Position numbers and translations under genes: made by a program
The notes under the pieces: model-generated
Database searches by the model: none
What the model saw: the letters and a program-made list of their open reading frames with translations, nothing else
What the model was told of the DNA's origin: nothing
Part shown: positions 1 through 6,167 of the stretch, piece after piece
Layout: the number at the start of each line of letters is the position of its first letter
Numbering within the stretch: position 1 is the first letter of the stretch
NCBI GenBank assembly: GCA_027061865.1
Contig: JAMOVZ010000379.1
Coordinates: forward strand, 1-6,744
Length of the DNA: 6,744 nucleotides
Direction of reading: 5' to 3'
Origin: Desulfobacterales bacterium
Lineage (GTDB): Bacteria; Desulfobacterota; DSM-4660; Desulfatiglandales; Desulfatiglandaceae

Positions 1-7
1 AATCCCG

Positions 8-16
8 CCTCCTTTT
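8..16 (-). promoter_or_regulatory. Putative ribosome binding site of a divergent gene starting off the left edge
   Basis: Read on the minus strand, positions 16 to 8 give AAAAGGAGG, a near-perfect Shine-Dalgarno. Seven more bases remain before the window edge, so a start codon immediately outside would have ideal spacing. No coding sequence of that gene is inside the window. If correct, the 1-230 region is a divergent intergenic region serving both this gene and fhs. The match could be chance, because one purine-rich 9-mer is all there is to see. Confidence 0.35.
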
Positions 17-87
17 GTCCAATCGGAGCCTAAGTGTTTTCAAGGGTAAAGGCTGTTAACTAGATAAAAACAATCGGGATCTTTTTT

Positions 88-116
88 TTGAATGTTGAAT
101 TAAATATGGCTATTTA
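88..116 (+). promoter_or_regulatory. Weak candidate sigma-70 promoter for fhs
   Basis: TTGAAT at 88-93 (4 of 6 to the -35 consensus) and TATTTA at 111-116 (3 of 6 to the -10 consensus) are separated by 17 bases in an AT-rich stretch. Transcription would start near 123, upstream of the hairpin at 141-193, so that structure would be carried in the mRNA leader. A competing -35 (TTGACC, 119-124) has no good -10 partner. This is a guess from a weak match. Confidence 0.2.
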
Positions 117-140
117 TCTTGACCCGTTAATGGTTTTGTG

Positions 141-193
141 ATAGGCGATGCCGTGAAAAAACTACCAGCTCATTGTAGCGTAACGGTGCCTAT
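141..193 (+). other. Imperfect hairpin in the fhs leader
   Basis: Three nested complementary blocks line up in the same order on both arms: ATAGGC (141-146) with GCCTAT (188-193), CCGT (151-154) with ACGG (183-186), and CTAC (162-165) with GTAG (175-178). This gives 14 base pairs interrupted by internal loops and closed by a 9-base loop. It ends about 20 bases before the Shine-Dalgarno of fhs. It is not followed by a T tract, so it is not a terminator. It does not match the tetrahydrofolate riboswitch consensus as I remember it. Whether it is functional is unknown. Confidence 0.3.
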
Positions 194-230
194 TTGGGGC
201 GAAATTCTAACGAAAAGGAGGTAACAAACA

Positions 231-1994
231 ATGCCCTATGATGCGGTTAAAATGCAGGACTGGGAAATTTCAGAGGCTGCCGAGAAGAACATGCCCACAT
301 GGGAAGAATGGAGAGACAGGCTGGGCCTCGAAAAGGATGAGGTTATACCTCACGGGAGGTTATGCAAGCTTAACTTCATGAAGATTATTGAGCGGCTGAA
401 AGACAGGCCTGATGGCAAGTACATAGATGTTACTGCCATTACCCCTACCCCTCTGGGCGAAGGAAAGAGCACGACTTCTGTAGGCCTTATGGAGGGCATG
501 GGTAAACTTGGATTGAATGTGGGCGGAGCGCTCAGGCAGCCTTCTGGGGGGCCCACCATGAACATCAAAGGAACTGCAGCAGGCGGTGGGAACGCCCTTC
601 TCATCCCCATGACAGAATTCTCCATGGGGCTCACCGGCGATATTAATGACATCATGAACGCCCACAACCTGGCTATGGTGGCCTTAACCGCCCGGATGCA
701 GCACGAGCGTAACTATACTGACGAACAATTGCAGCGACTCACTGGAATGCGCCGGTTGGACGTAGATCCCACAAGGGTTGAGTTTGGCTGGATCATCGAC
801 TTTTGCGCTCAGGCCCTCCGGAACATTATAATCGGTATCGGTGGCCGCTATGACGGTTATACCATGCAGTCCAAGTTCGCAATCGCGGTTTCCTCTGAGC
901 TGATGGCCATTCTAGCCATCGTCACCGATCTTGCCGACATGAGGAAGAGGATAGGAGAAATTACCCTTGCTTTTGACAAGGTGGGAAATCCTGTGTACAC
1001 CAAGGATCTGGAAGTAGATGGGGCCATGACTGCCTGGATGCGAAACACCATTAACCCCACACTCATGTGCACTGTGGAATATCAGCCCTGCATGGTACAT
1101 GCCGGCCCCTTTGCAAATATTGCGGTGGGTCAGTCTTCAATCATTGCAGACCGAATCGGCCTGAAGATGTTCGATTACCACATAACGGAGAGCGGCTTTG
1201 GAGCTGACATAGGTTTTGAAAAGTTCTGGAATGTGAAATGCCGCTACAGCGGGCTCAAGCCTCATGTGGCAGTGCTTACCACCACCATCCGGGCCCTCAA
1301 GATGCATGGCGGCGGGCCAAAAGTGGTTCCAGGCCTACCGCTTGACGAAGCATACACCAAGGAAAACGTGGAACTGGTGGAAAAGGGTATCCCTAACATG
1401 GTTCACCACATCAACACGATACGCAAGGCTGGGATTAATCCTGTGGTTTGCATTAATGCCTTCCATACCGATACCAAGGACGAAATAGCGGCTGTGCGAA
1501 AGGCCGCGGAAGAGGCCGGCGCCCGCTGCGCCGTCTCAGAGCATTGGGCGAAGGGTGGCGAAGGGGCCATCGAGTTCGCTGAGGCCGTAAAAGAGGCCTG
1601 CGAGGAAGAGAATGACTTCAGGTTCCTTTATCCCCTTGAGATGAAGTTGCGTGAACGTGTTGAACTCATTGCTCGTGAAGTCTATGGGGCAGATGGTGTT
1701 ACCTGGACTCCTGAGGCCGAGAAAAAGGCAAAGATGCTTGAGTCAGATCCTAAGTATGACGACTTTGCCACCATGATGGTAAAGACCCATTTGAGCCTAA
1801 GCCATGACCCTTCGCTCAAAGGAGTGCCCAAAGGCTGGGTGCTGCCTATCCGCGATATACTCATTTACTCAGGAGCCAAGTTCCTCTGCCCATGTGCAGG
1901 GACCATCAGCCTCATGCCTGGCACGGGCTCCAATCCCGCCTTCCGCAGGGTAGATGTGGATGTAAACACTGGAAAAGTGATGGGGCTTTTCTAA
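231..1994 (+). CDS. fhs: Formate--tetrahydrofolate ligase (divergent long form)
   Basis: This cytoplasmic enzyme joins formate to tetrahydrofolate using ATP to give 10-formyl-THF, the entry of formate into the methyl branch of the Wood-Ljungdahl pathway or, in reverse, ATP recovery during oxidation. The 587-residue protein has the nucleotide-binding loop TPTPLGEGKSTTS at 71-83 and the family's glycine-rich block at about 102-147, containing IKGTAAGGG and LTGDI. Later family landmarks are NPVVCINAFHTDT (403-415), GGEGAIEFAEAV (442-453) and a C-terminal SLMPGTG (560-566). Usual family length is about 555-560, and here the N-terminus is longer. Several blocks deviate from the classical clostridial enzyme: RQPSGGP replaces REPSLGP, and MPGTG replaces the usual MPGLP. 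It belongs to a divergent branch that I associate with sulfate-reducing Deltaproteobacteria. The start is fixed by AAAGGAGGT at 214-222, nine bases upstream of ATG. It is flanked by its own leader and terminator, so it is probably transcribed alone. Confidence 0.95.
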   Translation: MPYDAVKMQDWEISEAAEKNMPTWEEWRDRLGLEKDEVIPHGRLCKLNFMKIIERLKDRPDGKYIDVTAITPTPLGEGKSTTSVGLMEGMGKLGLNVGGALRQPSGGPTMNIKGTAAGGGNALLIPMTEFSMGLTGDINDIMNAHNLAMVALTARMQHERNYTDEQLQRLTGMRRLDVDPTRVEFGWIIDFCAQALRNIIIGIGGRYDGYTMQSKFAIAVSSELMAILAIVTDLADMRKRIGEITLAFDKVGNPVYTKDLEVDGAMTAWMRNTINPTLMCTVEYQPCMVHAGPFANIAVGQSSIIADRIGLKMFDYHITESGFGADIGFEKFWNVKCRYSGLKPHVAVLTTTIRALKMHGGGPKVVPGLPLDEAYTKENVELVEKGIPNMVHHINTIRKAGINPVVCINAFHTDTKDEIAAVRKAAEEAGARCAVSEHWAKGGEGAIEFAEAVKEACEEENDFRFLYPLEMKLRERVELIAREVYGADGVTWTPEAEKKAKMLESDPKYDDFATMMVKTHLSLSHDPSLKGVPKGWVLPIRDILIYSGAKFLCPCAGTISLMPGTGSNPAFRRVDVDVNTGKVMGLF

Positions 1995-2020
1995 TAAAAT
2001 ATAACTGATAATTATTATCA

Positions 2021-2058
2021 AAAAGAGAGCCTCCCCACTCGGGAGGCTCTTTTTTTTT
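2021..2058 (+). terminator. Intrinsic terminator of fhs
   Basis: A perfect 10-bp stem, AGAGCCTCCC (2026-2035) with GGGAGGCTCT (2041-2050), has a five-base loop and is followed by a run of T to 2058. An A run just before the left arm can extend the stem into the T tract. It lies 27 bases after the fhs stop codon. The preceding A run also provides a T run on the other strand, so it may work in both directions. Confidence 0.93.
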
Positions 2059-2119
2059 GGCAGGCTTAGCAGCCTTGCCTGATTACTCCAAGTTTTAGCC
2101 AGAAAAAAGCTGGAGGCAA

Positions 2120-2157
2120 AAAATGCATTACTTGAACAAACGGTTTGCTTGCATTTT
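2120..2157. repeat. Nested inverted repeats upstream of the small Cys protein gene
   Basis: AAAATGCA (2120-2127) and TGCATTTT (2150-2157) form a perfect 8-bp inverted repeat around 22 bases. Inside lies the palindrome CAAAC-G-GTTTG (2137-2147), which has a different centre. The inner palindrome has only one central base, so it cannot fold as an RNA hairpin but could be a protein-binding DNA dyad. AAATGCAT at 2121-2128 recurs exactly at 2209-2216, overlapping the start region of the next gene. No T tract follows, so this is not a terminator. A role as operator is inference. Confidence 0.3.
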
Positions 2158-2216
2158 CTTGAAGAATGTTTAACTTAATCGTGTACCATTATAAGAAATT
2201 CTAAAGTGAAATGCAT

Positions 2217-2423
2217 ATGACTGATGAAATAGAAAAATGGCTATTGGAAAATACCAGGCAGTGTCCCCTTGGGAGGATCACGAGGGAGATGTGTGCCCGT
2301 TTGCGCTCTCGCCCCCGGATAAAGGACTCCTCTAACCACGACCTCGTCCAACCCCTCGCATGCGTGAATTGCAACTGGAAGCAGTACTTCCCTGAGAAAG
2401 AAAAACTCCAGAGAGCAGCCTAA
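2217..2423 (+). CDS. Small four-cysteine protein, function unknown
   Basis: I do not recognise the family. The 68-residue product is hydrophilic with no signal peptide or membrane segment. It contains Cys16, Cys26, Cys49 and Cys52 in a C-x9-C-x22-C-x2-C arrangement, suggestive of a zinc-binding fold. The middle is arginine-rich (about residues 20-34) and the C-terminal CVNCNWKQYF ends in charged residues. Two in-frame ATGs occur, at 2211 and 2217. The second is preferred because the weak Shine-Dalgarno AAAGTG (2203-2208) is 8 bases from it but only 2 from the first. A possible -10 box TATAAG lies at 2190-2195 without a good -35. The gene stands alone after the fhs terminator and converges on the YkgJ-type gene. 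The Cys pattern and arginine-rich block argue for a real gene, but there is no homology proof here. Confidence 0.5.
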   Translation: MTDEIEKWLLENTRQCPLGRITREMCARLRSRPRIKDSSNHDLVQPLACVNCNWKQYFPEKEKLQRAA

Positions 2424-2483
2424 GTGTAGCAGCCCCATAGACCGCTATCTTTCACAATACTAAGCCAAGGGAGGTACAGGACT

Positions 2484-2540
2484 GAGCCCGCGGAGCTATT
2501 TCCTGACCGTAAGGAAAAAGGAACCGTCGGGCTCTTTTAT
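2484..2540 (+). terminator. Possible plus-strand terminator overlapping the end of the convergent gene
   Basis: GAGCCCG (2484-2490) and CGGGCTC (2528-2534) are perfect complements, followed on the plus strand by TTTTATT. Inside, TTTCCT (2499-2504) can pair with AGGAAA (2512-2517), giving a branched or extended stem. It lies 60 bases after the stop of the small Cys protein gene and overlaps the last codons of the minus-strand YkgJ-type gene. No T run follows on the minus strand, so it would act only on plus-strand transcripts. The long loop makes it weaker than the other two terminators. Confidence 0.4.
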
Positions 2541-3161
2541 TACTTGAAGCCCGAACATGGCAATGGTCGTCCTCAAGGGCCTTCCAAAGAATAGGTCTAT
2601 CTCTTCGGCTAGGATGCCCAGCTTAGAGGCCACAAAAGGGCGGATCCCTGTGTCAAACCTCAAAACTTCTATAATCTCCTCCACAGCCTTCTCCCCTGCT
2701 TCAGGGATCTCTTTTACTAGGCGGGACAACTGTTTGTAAGAACAGCGCCTCTCGTGTTCCCTCACCAGCCCATGCAGGAGGGGATCTGAAATCAACTCCC
2801 ATCTATTGAGTTTAGGGCCTATAAAAACCTCTTCAAATTCAGTCGTGTCCCAGCACTTGAGGGCCCTACACTGTGCAGGCCTTTGAGGATAAATGGTACA
2901 ACGGCTAGGGTAAGGGATATGAAAGACACACTCTGTGCCCTGCTCCTTTTCCTTTATTTTGATCAGCTCTTGGTTGGTGGGAATATTTCGTTGATTTATA
3001 TTATCCCAGACCAGCTCCCCTACACGTACTGTGTAAAGGGCGCTCCTGGGGATCATCCCGTTATTTACTAGGCGGAAGTCTTGCAGTTGAAGTGATGGGG
3101 TGGAGCTGGCACAACACCTGCCGCACCTGGTACACGCTCTCCTGGGCTGCGGCTCAGGCAT
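2496..3161 (-). CDS. YkgJ-type CxxCxxCC cysteine-cluster protein
   Basis: This 221-residue protein belongs to the YkgJ/CxxCxxCC family, small proteins thought to bind zinc or an iron-sulfur centre whose cellular role is largely unknown. The signature is CTRCGRCC near the N-terminus (Cys10, 13, 16, 17), completed by Cys78, Cys88, Cys98 and Cys103 in a block reading CTIYPQRPAQCRALKCW. Cys140 is an extra cysteine. The C-terminal half (about 125-221) is helical-looking and ends in a short GSFFLTVRK strand. No signal peptide or transmembrane segment is seen. The start is forced: an in-frame TAG lies directly before the ATG, a short AAGG sits 5 bases upstream, and any later Met would lose the signature. 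It lies downstream of the thiolase gene on the same strand, but a strong terminator separates them, so it is probably transcribed separately. I would not assign a pathway from context. Confidence 0.85.
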   Translation of the reverse strand: MPEPQPRRACTRCGRCCASSTPSLQLQDFRLVNNGMIPRSALYTVRVGELVWDNINQRNIPTNQELIKIKEKEQGTECVFHIPYPSRCTIYPQRPAQCRALKCWDTTEFEEVFIGPKLNRWELISDPLLHGLVREHERRCSYKQLSRLVKEIPEAGEKAVEEIIEVLRFDTGIRPFVASKLGILAEEIDLFFGRPLRTTIAMFGLQVIKEPDGSFFLTVRK

Positions 3162-3214
3162 CTAGACCTTGATGTGGCGATAGTGGAGGGTTCAAGGCTT
3201 ATACTATTTAGTGC

Positions 3215-3260
3215 AAAATTGAAGCCCCCTCTCCCTTTCAGGAAAAGGGGAGAGGGGGCT
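3215..3260 (-). terminator. Intrinsic terminator of the activase-ligase-thiolase operon
   Basis: A long stem of about 16 pairs joins 3223-3238 (AGCCCCCTCTCCC then TTT) with 3245-3260 (including GGGAGAGGGGGCT), closed by a six-base loop and with one G-U pair. Read on the minus strand, the stem is followed by TCAATTTTG, a short U run at 3218-3215. It begins 8 bases after the thiolase stop codon. No T run follows on the plus strand, so the orientation is clear. Confidence 0.85.
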
Positions 3261-3268
3261 ACTGCTTC

Positions 3269-4462
3269 CTATGAGCCAATCTTTATGACAATGGCACCAG
3301 CAGTGTCTCCGGCAGCACATCCTCCCCATACGAGATAGCCGCCCCCCTTCATCACCACTTCCTCAATACCCTCAATTATGCACCTGCCGGCAGTGGGGCC
3401 TTGAGGGTGGCCAAAAATCAGAGGACAGCCGTAATTGTTTATATCCTCCCAGCTGATGCCAAGCTCCCTGCACATATAGATATCATTGACTGCAAAGGGA
3501 TTATGGGTCTTGATCACCTTGGCATCGTTAATGCTGATCCCGGCTCTCTCCAAGGCCATCTTAACGGCAGGAACTACTGCCATTGCCATGTGGGCCTTCT
3601 TAGTCCTGGCGTAGCCGTAAGAGACAACCTGGATCTCTACTGAGGGATCAGCGCTCAGTTCCCTTGCCTTTTCCTTGGTGGTCACCACGACACCGCAGTT
3701 GCCGTCAGCAGGATGAGTCTGGGAGCCAAATGTGTGTACACCGTCAGGGATCACGGGCTTGAGGGCCTTGAGCCCCTCTTCCGTGGTCTCATAAATGCCT
3801 TCGTCCCCTTCGATCACAAGGGTCTTTTTCTTGGAAAGCCTTACCTCCACGGGGAACATGTAGCGCCTCTGGAACTCGCGGTCGTTTTCCAGGGCCATTT
3901 TGTACTGCTCGTACCTTCGGAGGGTAAGGGCATCGCATTCCTCCCTGGTGATACCCGCCTCCTTGGCCACATTCTCTGCAGTTTGAATCATGGCGGTACC
4001 GCCCCAAGGGTCCAGGTTAAAGTTATCCATAAGCCAGTTTTCTGAGTCCACCTGGCCGCCAGGGCCCAATGGATTGGGCCATACCGTGTGGGGGCCGTTG
4101 GAACAACGGTCGGTTGCCAGCACAAAGGGGGTCTGGTAAAGGCCTGTTTCCACGCCAACAGAGGCATTGTAAATACACGTGGTGGACGTGGTGCAGGCTT
4201 GGCTGATGGTGACACCAGGGATGTGTGCAGCCCCCATCATGGCTGCTGCCCAAGGGCTTGCATAGAAAATATGATGCTGACCAATGGTTATGCCCACAAC
4301 CAAGTAATCAAGCATCTTGGGATCCCAGTTCTTCTCCTTGAACCACCTGGCAGCCGTATTTGCACCTAGCACTATGGAATTCTCAGTGGCCATGCTTCCC
4401 TGCCAGCGTGAAAAAGGGGTGCAGTAGTAACCCTTGTATGGAATATATGCCTTAGTCAACAT
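3269..4462 (-). CDS. Thiolase-superfamily protein with a variant HNPF active-site motif
   Basis: Thiolases cleave 3-ketoacyl-CoA with CoA, or condense two acyl-CoAs. This 397-residue protein has the full family length. Key residues seen are nucleophile Cys90 in ISQACTTSTTC, His352 in FGHPQGPTAGR, and Cys382 in GGCAAGDTAGA. These match Cys89, His348 and Cys378 of the classical Zoogloea thiolase with nearly constant offset. The fourth motif differs: His320-Asn-Pro-Phe323 stands where classical enzymes have Asn-Glu-Ala-Phe, nearer to the HDCF type of SCP2-like thiolases. The substrate-loop region (about 241-260, GVHTFGSQTHPADGNCG) also departs from the usual AGNASGINDGA. Start: GGAGG lies 8 bases upstream of ATG. 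It is last in the operon, 86 bases after the ligase gene with no terminator between, so it probably acts on a CoA thioester made by that pathway. Specificity, and even degradative versus condensing direction, cannot be decided. Confidence 0.88.
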   Translation of the reverse strand: MLTKAYIPYKGYYCTPFSRWQGSMATENSIVLGANTAARWFKEKNWDPKMLDYLVVGITIGQHHIFYASPWAAAMMGAAHIPGVTISQACTTSTTCIYNASVGVETGLYQTPFVLATDRCSNGPHTVWPNPLGPGGQVDSENWLMDNFNLDPWGGTAMIQTAENVAKEAGITREECDALTLRRYEQYKMALENDREFQRRYMFPVEVRLSKKKTLVIEGDEGIYETTEEGLKALKPVIPDGVHTFGSQTHPADGNCGVVVTTKEKARELSADPSVEIQVVSYGYARTKKAHMAMAVVPAVKMALERAGISINDAKVIKTHNPFAVNDIYMCRELGISWEDINNYGCPLIFGHPQGPTAGRCIIEGIEEVVMKGGGYLVWGGCAAGDTAGAIVIKIGS

Positions 4463-4548
4463 CGTATCTACCTCCGGTTCTTGAAGTTGTATTCAAATTT
4501 CCACTCCTACCTACATAAGACATGACTTTTCCCGAACATGGCTAAAAC

Positions 4549-6132
4549 CTATATGGCTTCACTCCACTTGCCGTATCTTTCTCTCAGGATTCTGTGTAGT
4601 ATCTTGCCGGTGGGGGTCCTGGGCATTTCCTCATCCTTGATGAAATCTATGCTCTTGGGCCTCTTGTAACCAGCAAGCTTATCCCTGCTCCAATCAATTA
4701 TCTCTTTAGCTAACTCTTCGCTGGGCTCGTAGCCTTCATGGAGCACTATTACCGCCTTTACTGCCTCACCCCACTTCTCATCAGGGACGCCGATGACTGC
4801 AATATCTTTGACGGCCTCATGAGCACCTATGACAGACTCCACCTCAGACGGATACACATTTTCGCCTCCAGTGATGATCATGTTTGCCTTTCGATCAACC
4901 AGGACATAATAGCCATCTTCATCCCTCCTGACCATGTCGCCGGCAGAAGACCACCCATCGCGGAATGCCTGTCTTGTCTTTTCAGGTTCCTTCAGGTACT
5001 CCTTAAAAAGCATCGGAGTGCGGTAAAAGAGTTCACCTACTTCACCATCAGGCACCTCATTGCCATTTTCATCCAAGATTTTTATTCTGTCTGTGCCAAA
5101 AATCTCCCTACCTATGGAGCCCAATTTTTTGAACTGCTCTTCGGGCCGCAGCAAGGTGACTAGGCCCCCTTCAGTACTTCCATATGCCTCCCAGAGTTCT
5201 GTATTCTTAAAGTAATCCATTATTGCAAGCTTAAGGTCTCTTCGGGCAGGTGCTGAAGAGATAAGCAACTGCCTTATTGAAGAGACATCATACTTGCTCT
5301 TCACTTCCTCTGGAAGCGCTAGCATCATGATGTAATGGGTGGGCACGAGGGATGTAAAGGTGATCTTGTATTTTTCAATAGTCCTTAGCAGATCCTCTGG
5401 ATCAAAGCTTACCATGTTGTAGACAAACACGGGTGCGGTTACCAAGGTGTAGCAATAGGAGTAGAAAATTGAGTTTACATGGCACATGGGCATAACCAGC
5501 ATGACTTTGTCCGTCGGCCTCACGCCCATGTTGATATCGTTAAGAAGATATTGAGCCATGTAGCTTTCATGGGTCCTGACCACCCCTTTTGGCCTTCCTG
5601 TGGTGCCGGATGTGTACATAATGGTCCAGGTATCGGCGGCATCCACTAACAGGTCCGGCTCCTCAGGCGACGACTTGGCAAGGAGCTCTTCGTAGCCAAT
5701 GTAGCCTTCTGGCACAGGGCCGTCGCCCAAATAAATGTAAGCATCCTTAGGAACAGGGAGTTTGTCTTTTATGCTGTTTATCAGATCAACAAAAGGGGCC
5801 TCTACGATAAAGCCCTTGCACTCTGCATGGTTCACAATGTACTCGATTTCCGGGCCTGCAAGCCGGAACATCACGGGAACCACTATCTGGCCCCCTTTTC
5901 CACATGAACTATAGATATCCATCCACTCACCGCGGTTGTAAGCTATCACGGCGAAAGTGTCTTTATACCCAACACCTAGGTCTTTAAGGCCGTTTGAAAG
6001 CCGGCACGCCCTCTCATTCCACTCTTTAAAAGAGTATTCATTGTTCTTGTCCTGCCATCCCAGCTTTTCCGGATAGTTGATGGCATGCATCTTCAAAACC
6101 GTACCCATGTGTATCCATCTGCTCGCTGTCAT
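4549..6132 (-). CDS. AMP-forming acyl-CoA ligase (class I adenylate-forming enzyme)
   Basis: This enzyme activates a carboxylic acid with ATP to an acyl-adenylate and then transfers it to CoA. The 527-residue protein has the family motifs in order: the phosphate loop YTSGTTGRPKGV (173-184), YGSTEGG (317-323), the adenylate-binding GWSSAGD (393-399), the hinge region DRKANMIITGGENVYPSEVE (413-432), and the C-terminal PRTPTGKILHR (504-514) with catalytic Lys510. The hinge reads DRKANM where DRxKDM is commoner, a mild deviation. Length is typical of medium-chain or aryl-CoA ligases. Start: AGGAGG lies 9 bases before ATG. The upstream activase gene ends 35 bases earlier and the thiolase gene follows after 86 bases, so all three are likely co-transcribed. 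The acid substrate (aromatic, cyclic or fatty) cannot be inferred from motifs alone. No signal peptide or membrane segment is seen, so it is cytoplasmic. Confidence 0.93.
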   Translation of the reverse strand: MTASRWIHMGTVLKMHAINYPEKLGWQDKNNEYSFKEWNERACRLSNGLKDLGVGYKDTFAVIAYNRGEWMDIYSSCGKGGQIVVPVMFRLAGPEIEYIVNHAECKGFIVEAPFVDLINSIKDKLPVPKDAYIYLGDGPVPEGYIGYEELLAKSSPEEPDLLVDAADTWTIMYTSGTTGRPKGVVRTHESYMAQYLLNDINMGVRPTDKVMLVMPMCHVNSIFYSYCYTLVTAPVFVYNMVSFDPEDLLRTIEKYKITFTSLVPTHYIMMLALPEEVKSKYDVSSIRQLLISSAPARRDLKLAIMDYFKNTELWEAYGSTEGGLVTLLRPEEQFKKLGSIGREIFGTDRIKILDENGNEVPDGEVGELFYRTPMLFKEYLKEPEKTRQAFRDGWSSAGDMVRRDEDGYYVLVDRKANMIITGGENVYPSEVESVIGAHEAVKDIAVIGVPDEKWGEAVKAVIVLHEGYEPSEELAKEIIDWSRDKLAGYKRPKSIDFIKDEEMPRTPTGKILHRILRERYGKWSEAI

Positions 6133-6167
6133 TTGTCACATCCTCCTAGCCTTTGTTTTGTTTTTTC

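Noticed and set aside
2..89. ATCCCG/CGGGAT followed by T8 as an intrinsic terminator
   Set aside because: The arms are only 6 bp and 67 bases apart, too long a loop for a convincing terminator without further pairing.
119..147. TTGACC at 119-124 as a -35 box for fhs
   Set aside because: At 17-base spacing the -10 would be TAGGCG, a poor match. The nearest better hexamer gives a spacer of only 15 bases.
1..230. Tetrahydrofolate riboswitch before fhs
   Set aside because: I could not find the conserved pseudoknotted core as I remember it. A covariance-model search would be needed to exclude it firmly.
350..667. Two overlapping minus-strand open frames opposite fhs
   Set aside because: They mirror the glycine- and proline-rich ATP-binding blocks of fhs, and nothing about them suggests a gene.
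2241..2438. Minus-strand open frame of 65 codons opposite the small Cys protein gene
   Set aside because: The plus-strand frame has a Cys pattern and a better start context. The minus frame has neither.
3713..4045. Plus-strand open frame of 110 codons within the thiolase gene
   Set aside because: It is antisense to a well-supported thiolase with catalytic motifs, has no Shine-Dalgarno worth naming and no recognisable protein features.
4738..5163. Plus-strand open frame of 141 codons within the acyl-CoA ligase gene
   Set aside because: It lies opposite the conserved hinge and adenylate motifs of the ligase. The translation looks like an antisense artefact.
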